DNA of 64,000 bases, from NCBI RefSeq assembly GCF_040544485.1, contig NZ_JBDZDV010000003.1, positions 193,869 through 257,868 of the forward strand. Reading direction: 5' to 3'. This stretch comes from Lacicoccus halitifaciens. Its GTDB lineage: Bacteria; Bacillota; Bacilli; Staphylococcales; Salinicoccaceae. Below the pieces are notes generated by a model that was given only the letters and a program-made list of their open reading frames with translations, made no database searches and was not told the origin of the DNA. Position 1 is the first letter of the stretch. Every line of letters begins with the position of its first letter. Shown here in pieces: positions 58,790 to 64,000 of this stretch. Both the position numbers and the translations under genes were made by a program.

Positions 58790-59519
58790 AATACACCTCC
58801 AGCATCTCCTTGGAGTACCGGCCTTCCGCTTCATAGATGTAAAACGGCGGCAGGACATCCACATATGCCTGTGAATGGAATAATGCCTCAACGATGACGA
58901 ACATTGCGTTTTTGGAACCCGGATCATTATAGACGTATTGCTGGGTTTTGATCCTGAAACCGTTGTTCATGAGGCATGCTGTCACTTCCGCACTGCGCTC
59001 GGCCCGGTGCACCATGTACAGGCGGCCCTTGTTTTTGATGAGGTAGCGCGCGGCCTTGACTACACCTTCCAGATCGATCATCACCTCATGTCTTGCGATG
59101 CTGTGCGGACCGAGCACCTTCAAAGGCTGATTGTTTGTGAAATACGGCGGATTCACCGTGATCACATCATAGGTGGAGTGATTAAAGTGCTCTTTTATAT
59201 TTTTTATATCGATATTATACATGGTCAGCTGTTCGGATTTATCATTCAGCTCGAAACTGCGCTTCGCCATATCCACAAGCTGTTCCTGGATTTCGACCGC
59301 CTCAATCGGCAGTGCTGTCCTGTGCGACAGCAGCATGGGGACGACACCGTTTCCTGAACATAAATCCATAATTTTTCTATCCTGCCTGTTTATTTTGGTG
59401 AAATTCGCAAGCAGCAATGCATCCACCGAAAAAGAAAACACCGATCTGCTCTGGATGATCTTCATGTTTTCACGGTAGAGTTCATCCAGCCTTTCATCCT
59501 CTTTCAACAATTCATTCAC
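58782..59519 (-). CDS. trmN6: tRNA1(Val) (adenine37-N6)-methyltransferase-like protein (YabB)
   Basis: A 245-residue SAM-dependent methylase with SAM motif MDLCSGNGVVPMLLS and catalytic NPPYF typical of N6-adenine methylases. Homologues modify A37 of tRNA-Val; the exact target here is inferred. It starts the trmN6-yazA-rsmI unit. Confidence 0.9.
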   Translation of the reverse strand: MNELLKEDERLDELYRENMKIIQSRSVFSFSVDALLLANFTKINRQDRKIMDLCSGNGVVPMLLSHRTALPIEAVEIQEQLVDMAKRSFELNDKSEQLTMYNIDIKNIKEHFNHSTYDVITVNPPYFTNNQPLKVLGPHSIARHEVMIDLEGVVKAARYLIKNKGRLYMVHRAERSAEVTACLMNNGFRIKTQQYVYNDPGSKNAMFVIVEALFHSQAYVDVLPPFYIYEAEGRYSKEMLEVYYG

Positions 59520-59537
59520 CTCGTTCCGGCATAAGAA

Positions 59538-59555
59538 AAGCGGCTGCAGCCGCTT
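59538..59555 (-). terminator. Terminator of yabA
   Basis: AAGCGGCTG and CAGCCGCTT form a perfect stem, with TTCTT following on the minus strand. Confidence 0.75.
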
Positions 59556-59564
59556 ATGATCAAT

Positions 59565-59870
59565 CTATTGATTTAAGAACCCCTGGCAGAAGAGGCATTC
59601 TCCCCCGTGCCTGTGTGTACCGAAATGTACATTGCAGATATGGAATCCTTCATCATATAAATTCTTTAAAGTGTTGTGTTTGAACGACGCATCCGTTTTT
59701 TCCTCAGCATTGTTCACAAGTGTTTCATAGTGCTCTTTTTCCATCTGTAAGCTGACATTCTCCTCGACCAGATTTACAGCATGAACTTTAAGTGTCTCCA
59801 GATTTTCGTGCATATTCCTGAGGTCGGCTTCAAGCTTGCTGATATGGTCAAAAAGTTGTTCACGATTCAT
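59565..59870 (-). CDS. yabA: Replication initiation control protein YabA
   Basis: YabA ties DnaA to the sliding clamp and prevents over-initiation. The 101-residue protein has an N-terminal coiled coil (LFDHISKLEADLRNMHENLE) and a C-terminal zinc site (FHICNVHFG and GECLFCQGF). Its ATG overlaps the ricT stop (TAATG). It follows holB-ricT, as in B. subtilis. Confidence 0.94.
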   Translation of the reverse strand: MNREQLFDHISKLEADLRNMHENLETLKVHAVNLVEENVSLQMEKEHYETLVNNAEEKTDASFKHNTLKNLYDEGFHICNVHFGTHRHGGECLFCQGFLNQ

Positions 59871-60688
59871 TATGAAACACCGCCGCCGGAAGCCGTTTCT
59901 TCCAGTTCATCATAGTGGTATTCCTGGATATAGTCATCTTTATATCTGACCTGGACGACCAGGTCGAGTATATTCATGCCGATGACCTTGCCTTTACCAT
60001 TCGGCGTATCGATCATTTCACCGACATCAGGCATCTTGGTGCGGGATTCTTCATAATACTGGTCTTCATAGTTCAGGCAGCACATCAATCTGCCGCAGGC
60101 ACCGGAAATCTTGGTCGGTGACAATGACAGATCCTGATTTTTGGCCATCTGTATGCTCACCGGCACGAAATCCCCGAGGAATGTCGAACAACAGTGTGCA
60201 CGGCCGCAGGGTCCGACACCACCCAAAAACTTGGCTTCGTCACGTACACCGACCTGTCTGAGTTCGATGCGCGTCTTGAAACGCGTTGCAAGCACCCTGA
60301 CAAGAGACCTGAAATCCACACGCTCATCCGCTGTGAATTTGAATATGAGCTTTTTCTGATCAAGCGTATACATTGCACTCACGATGTTCATATCCAGTTT
60401 TTCTTCTACCACTGACTTCTTGCAGAATTTGAGTGCTTCGCGCGCTTTCGATTCATTCTGATGATATTTCTTCAAATCCTCATCTTCAGCGAATCTTACA
60501 AATTGACCGTCCGGTTCAACTATATTTTCTTTTGAAATTTCATATGTGCCCTTCACGACACGCAGCAGTTCGATGCCGCGTTTCGTCTCGGCAATGATAT
60601 AATCATCTCTTTCAACAGATGCTTTGCTGCTATCTATATAAATATTACTAAAGTAATCTAATTGGGTCGCAGTCATGAGCTTTATCAT
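59870..60688 (-). CDS. ricT: RicT (YaaT), PSP1-domain regulator of RNA processing
   Basis: RicT acts with RicA and RicF on RNase Y-dependent mRNA maturation. The 272-residue protein has the PSP1 domain and the cysteine clusters GPCGRAHCCSTFLGDF and SGACGRLMCCLNYE that bind iron-sulfur clusters in the Ric complex. The C-terminus is an acidic and glycine-rich tail. Lies between holB and yabA. Confidence 0.94.
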   Translation of the reverse strand: MIKLMTATQLDYFSNIYIDSSKASVERDDYIIAETKRGIELLRVVKGTYEISKENIVEPDGQFVRFAEDEDLKKYHQNESKAREALKFCKKSVVEEKLDMNIVSAMYTLDQKKLIFKFTADERVDFRSLVRVLATRFKTRIELRQVGVRDEAKFLGGVGPCGRAHCCSTFLGDFVPVSIQMAKNQDLSLSPTKISGACGRLMCCLNYEDQYYEESRTKMPDVGEMIDTPNGKGKVIGMNILDLVVQVRYKDDYIQEYHYDELEETASGGGVS

Positions 60689-60694
60689 ACTTCA

Positions 60695-61603
60695 TCAACC
60701 TTTCGAATTGATAACCATTCCCTCAAATGCGAGCGTTGGATGTACATTGAACTGAATCATCTTGTTGGCCTGTTCTATTTCTTCCAGCATTTTGGTCAGA
60801 TGATTAACACTGATCATTTTATCCACTTTCAACTCTTCCTTGTAAGGCTTGAAAATATCGAGATTCAATTTGGAATGCATTGCCTGCCTCACACCACCGT
60901 CTATCAGCTGCAGAAGCAGCAGATGATCCCTCCGCTCACTGCACATATCAAGCATCGGCTTGATATCGAGGAGCACAAGAGGGTGGCGGTTGATCCACTT
61001 CACCGAGAATTCCAGTGCCGCATTCCTCAGCCTGCTGAAATCCTCCCCCAACTCCTTGATGTGGGCGGCATTCAGTGACAGGACATCTATCGTCTGAAGA
61101 TCGCCCTCCGACAAATCCCCAAGCTCTTTCATACGGTCCGCAGAGTCGCCTTTTATGAAGACATGCTGGGCCCTCGAATGGATCGTCGGGAGGATATTGC
61201 TCTTATCTATGGTCAAAAGCAGGGCAATCGTCTTTTCAGGCGGTTCCTCCAAAAATTTAAGCAGACTGTTTTCAGCCTGGGGCGTCAGCTTTTCAAAAGC
61301 TTCTATGACATATACTTTATATTCTGTTTCCGTGGGTTTATTGTTCATCGCATGCATCAGGTGAGCGACTTCTTCTTTTTTTATCGTCGTCTCCTCCGTG
61401 CTCAAATAGTAGAAATCAGGGTGGTTGCCCTCTTCCAATAAAGCCCGGTTGCGGGCCGTGTCCCCAAAAATATTCAATGCAAAGAACATGCTGTATCTGC
61501 GCAGGGTTTCCAGCGTGTCGCCTTCGAACATATAAGTGTGGCTGAGGCGGTTATTGTGGATTGCGTTCAACAGGTTCTCCTCTGTCGTTTGATTGATATC
61601 CAT
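60695..61603 (-). CDS. holB: DNA polymerase III delta' subunit
   Basis: The delta' subunit is part of the clamp loader. The 302-residue AAA+ protein keeps the sensor-like KVYVIEAFEKLTPQAENSLL and FLEEPPEKT that marks clamp loader subunits. It lacks a functional P-loop, as expected. ATG at MDINQTTEEN has AAAGG seven bases upstream; the open frame upstream is not homologous. Confidence 0.92.
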   Translation of the reverse strand: MDINQTTEENLLNAIHNNRLSHTYMFEGDTLETLRRYSMFFALNIFGDTARNRALLEEGNHPDFYYLSTEETTIKKEEVAHLMHAMNNKPTETEYKVYVIEAFEKLTPQAENSLLKFLEEPPEKTIALLLTIDKSNILPTIHSRAQHVFIKGDSADRMKELGDLSEGDLQTIDVLSLNAAHIKELGEDFSRLRNAALEFSVKWINRHPLVLLDIKPMLDMCSERRDHLLLLQLIDGGVRQAMHSKLNLDIFKPYKEELKVDKMISVNHLTKMLEEIEQANKMIQFNVHPTLAFEGMVINSKG

Positions 61604-61613
61604 GGATGAACCT

Positions 61614-61943
61614 TTAGAATCTTTCAAATTGCTCAATCGGCAACACGAAAACCGTTGCTCCGCCCACTTCAACTTCCACCGGGTACGGGATGTAGGAATC
61701 AGCATTCCCGCCCATAGGCGTCACAGGAGCGACAGTCTGCTCCCTGTTGCCGCAAGTGTCATCTATCAGGTTAAGCAGATCGCCCACTCTGTTATCATCG
61801 ACCCCGCACAGGAAAGTCGTGTTGCCCGCTCGCAGGAAGCCGCCTGTTGAAGCAAGTTTCGTGTTCCTGAAATTCGCTTTGGTCAAGCGGTCTGTCAATC
61901 TCTGGCTATCATGATCTTGTACGATTGCTATTACCATTTTCAT
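61614..61943 (-). CDS. darA: Cyclic-di-AMP receptor DarA/PstA
   Basis: A 109-residue PII-like protein that binds c-di-AMP. KMVIAIVQDHDSQRLTDRL begins the fold and FRNTKLASTGGFLRAGNTT is the ligand-binding part. It is in its conserved place between tmk and holB. A c-di-AMP receptor fits with a cyclase elsewhere in the genome. Confidence 0.94.
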   Translation of the reverse strand: MKMVIAIVQDHDSQRLTDRLTKANFRNTKLASTGGFLRAGNTTFLCGVDDNRVGDLLNLIDDTCGNREQTVAPVTPMGGNADSYIPYPVEVEVGGATVFVLPIEQFERF

Positions 61944-61945
61944 GA

Positions 61946-62572
61946 TCAGTCACCTCTATGATTTAAATATTTTCCGATTATATTGTATGTGTCTTTGAAT
62001 ACATCTTCAATTTCACGGTCGGCATCGACGACTTTGATGCGCTCCGGATAATTTTCAGATAACTCATTATAACCCGATACGACATCCTTATGGAAGGCCA
62101 GTGTTTCTGCATCCAGACGATTACTGGTGCGGTTGTTGTCCTGTATCCTTTTAAGTCCGGTTTCAGGTGGCAGCTGCAGATATATGGTGAGATCCGGCAT
62201 CCAGTTTTCAATGGCAAACCGGTTGATCTGCATGATATCTTCAACTCCGAGCCCCCTGGCATACCCTTGATAAGCAAGCGAACTGTCGATGAAACGGTCA
62301 CAAAGGACAACCTTGCCTTCTTCCAGCGCCGGCACGACTTTCTCCACCAGGTGCTGCCGCCTTGCTGCTGCAAACAGGAGGGCTTCGGTCCTTGCATCCA
62401 TTTCAGTGTCATTGGCAAGCAGTATATCCCTGATTTTTTCGCTGATCGGAATCCCGCCGGGTTCACGTGTAAGCACTATTTCATGTGTGTCCTTAAGCGC
62501 TTCAGCGAGCATCTGTATCATCGTCGTCTTCCCGGAACCTTCCGGCCCTTCAAACGTAATAAATAATGTCAT
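61946..62572 (-). CDS. tmk: Thymidylate kinase
   Basis: Tmk phosphorylates dTMP. The 208-residue protein begins with the P-loop ITFEGPEGSGKTTMIQMLAE; TREPGG and the DRFIDSSLAYQG motif follow. Start overlaps the stop of the decarboxylase gene (ATGA); darA follows by two bases. Confidence 0.97.
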   Translation of the reverse strand: MTLFITFEGPEGSGKTTMIQMLAEALKDTHEIVLTREPGGIPISEKIRDILLANDTEMDARTEALLFAAARRQHLVEKVVPALEEGKVVLCDRFIDSSLAYQGYARGLGVEDIMQINRFAIENWMPDLTIYLQLPPETGLKRIQDNNRTSNRLDAETLAFHKDVVSGYNELSENYPERIKVVDADREIEDVFKDTYNIIGKYLNHRGD

Positions 62573-63810
62573 GCGTCATCAACCTTATAATATGCGATAT
62601 TTTCTTCTATACCTTCTATTTTAACATGATAAGACTTTTTATGTATTATAGATTTGATAACTTCCTCCGTGAAACGTTCACCTTCATGAATGAGCGGGAC
62701 ACCCGGAGGATAAGGCACGACAGCACGCACGGCAGGTCTGCCGAGCAGGAAGTTCAAATCTTCCTGGCCTTCATTTCCCACATCCTCCACCAGATTAAGT
62801 TCATCCAGGCGTCCTGACAATGACTCAAGGGGATAGCTGTCTCCCTCGTGGAACAATGGCAGACACCAGAGAACTCCCTCCTCCGTCACCATTTCCGAAT
62901 AAACACCTTTCCTGTTCAATGCATCGAAAAGTAAATAAGGGGACACACCCTCAATATTGAGCACAATCTTCGCCGGATCATCCGCTCTTGTCACTGAAAA
63001 TCCCCGGTGCTCCAAATTCTTAATCAGCTCAGACCTCTTTTTGAAGAAAACTTCATCTTCAAAATCGTTGTAAAATTGATGCGCCAGCTCTATGGAAGCA
63101 AGTATCAGATAAGATGGGCTTGAAGTTTCGAAATGGTCGATATACTTCATCACCCTCTTATGTATTGCCTCCTCTTTTGTGAATACAACAGACGCACCGG
63201 TCAAAGCCGGCAGCATCTTATGGTAGGATTGTATGACGATGTCCGCACCATGGCTCAGGGCAGATCGTGGAAACCTTCCGGTGATGCCGAAATGCGCACC
63301 ATGCGCCTCATCCACAACGATCCTGTCTCCTGCAACCTTCACTCGTTCAATTGCTTCATCGAGGGCAGGTGCATGCCCACTGTAGGATGGATATGTAATC
63401 AGCACTGCAGTATTATCCACTGACATCCCAAACAGATCATTAACAGCCACTTTTTCAAAAGTAACGCCCGCGAGATCCAGCGCATGATAGACGGACTTAT
63501 GAGCATCCCCGACGATCAGGAATTTATCAACCTCGCCTTTCAGCGCATGTACAGCTGATAAGACCCCCGTAGTCGTACCATTGACCACAGCCTGTGCGTT
63601 ATAGCCCGGCTGTTTCTCAGAAAGTAAGTCATTCAACTCGAGCAAGACCCCATCCGGTGAATGCAGATCATCCAGCCCCGTTATTTCCGTCTTATCATAT
63701 GACCATTCCAGTTTATCCAGGTTACCAATTGTCATGTTCTTATGACCCGGCACATGCATCGATATCGCATCGTCACGCTTAAGTGCGTTCAATTTATCCA
63801 CTAATCCCAT
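62569..63810 (-). CDS. Orn/Lys/Arg decarboxylase-family PLP enzyme (YaaO-like)
   Basis: A 413-residue fold type I PLP protein. AISMHVPGHKN is the N-terminal signature, VDEAHGAHFG holds the cofactor ring and the PLP lysine is in IQSYHKMLPALTGASVV. It is shorter than classical biosynthetic arginine decarboxylase. The substrate (lysine, ornithine or arginine) cannot be read from sequence. AAGGTG precedes the ATG. It is coupled to tmk and follows an rRNA operon. Confidence 0.9.
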   Translation of the reverse strand: MGLVDKLNALKRDDAISMHVPGHKNMTIGNLDKLEWSYDKTEITGLDDLHSPDGVLLELNDLLSEKQPGYNAQAVVNGTTTGVLSAVHALKGEVDKFLIVGDAHKSVYHALDLAGVTFEKVAVNDLFGMSVDNTAVLITYPSYSGHAPALDEAIERVKVAGDRIVVDEAHGAHFGITGRFPRSALSHGADIVIQSYHKMLPALTGASVVFTKEEAIHKRVMKYIDHFETSSPSYLILASIELAHQFYNDFEDEVFFKKRSELIKNLEHRGFSVTRADDPAKIVLNIEGVSPYLLFDALNRKGVYSEMVTEEGVLWCLPLFHEGDSYPLESLSGRLDELNLVEDVGNEGQEDLNFLLGRPAVRAVVPYPPGVPLIHEGERFTEEVIKSIIHKKSYHVKIEGIEENIAYYKVDDA

Positions 63811-63895
63811 ATAATCACCTTATGTATCATCTACTTTGTCTTTTAGATCATACCTCATACTAACATATTCATCATATATGCTTTCTTAATAATAA

Positions 63896-63936
63896 AAACA
63901 AAAACAAAAAAGATCCAATCACTGGGATTGGATCTT
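63896..63936 (-). terminator. Terminator of the rRNA operon
   Basis: On the minus strand AAGATCCAATC and GATTGGATCTT pair around a short loop and a long T-rich tract follows. Confidence 0.92.
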
Positions 63937-63942
63937 GCGATT

Positions 63943-64000
63943 TGCCTGGCAGCGTCCTACTCTGGCAGGACGTATGTCCAACTACCATCGGCGCTGGAGA
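63943..64000 (-). rRNA. rrf: 5S rRNA, 3' portion
   Basis: The last 58 nt of 5S rRNA, read on the minus strand: GATGGTAGTTGGACATACGT, AGAGTAGGACG and the closing GCCAGGCA all match the 5S 3' half. The 5' part is beyond the right edge. Confidence 0.95.

Overview
The window reads as a chromosome segment of a moderately GC-rich Staphylococcaceae member. A Salinicoccus-like halotolerant coccus is the best guess, from gene order, staphylococcal-type proteins (for example a MetG without zinc cysteines) and a base composition near 48-50% GC by eye. No search was run, so the genus is an inference. The right edge is the 3' end of a 5S rRNA gene. Almost all housekeeping genes lie on the minus strand, leading away from that rRNA operon, so the replication origin is probably beyond the right edge.

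From right to left, the conserved backbone follows the classical Bacillus/Staphylococcus order: 5S rRNA, yaaO, tmk, darA, holB, ricT, yabA, trmN6, yazA, rsmI, (abrB on plus), metG, tatD, rnmV, rsmA, veg, then ispE, purR, ridA, spoVG, glmU, prs, ctc, pth, mfd, mazG, rqcP, divIC, yabR, tilS, hpt, ftsH, hslO, cysK, folP, folB, folK, dusB, lysS, and finally ctsR, mcsA, mcsB, clpC, radA, yacL, ispD, ispF. These genes cover nucleotide and cofactor supply, translation and ribosome quality control, cell division, protein quality control and isoprenoid synthesis. disA (usually between radA and yacL) and coaX (usually near ftsH/hslO) are absent from their expected places.

Two accessory blocks interrupt this backbone. 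Block A (about 46.4-52.4 kb, between veg and ispE) holds a LytTR regulator with a degenerate ABC-ATPase-like N-terminus, an ABC-2 transporter (two permeases and an ATPase) and a flavin redox group (azoreductase-like protein, FMN reductase, luciferase-like monooxygenase). Block B (about 8-23.6 kb, between lysS and ctsR) holds a CNT nucleoside transporter, a guanidine-I riboswitch with an SMR exporter pair, an SRPBCC protein, a luciferase-like oxidoreductase, a nitrate/sulfonate/taurine-type ABC importer, divergent pdxS/pdxR, a citrate transporter, a six-gene tRNA cluster, an Rgg-type regulator, a cupin and proBA.

The most interesting locus is at 19.8-20.9 kb. A complete Rgg/GadR/MutR-like regulator is divergent from a previously unlisted 34-codon gene with a strong ribosome binding site. 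It encodes a basic, then hydrophobic peptide ending in LPVDPILYLM, which has the layout of an Rgg-type pheromone precursor. A perfect 16-bp palindrome lies just upstream of the peptide promoter. This is a candidate peptide quorum-sensing cassette outside the streptococci. Other notable points are direct repeats suited to a LytTR regulator in front of the ABC-2 ATPase gene, and two separate intergenic loci that each carry a pair of roughly 40-nt stem-loop units.
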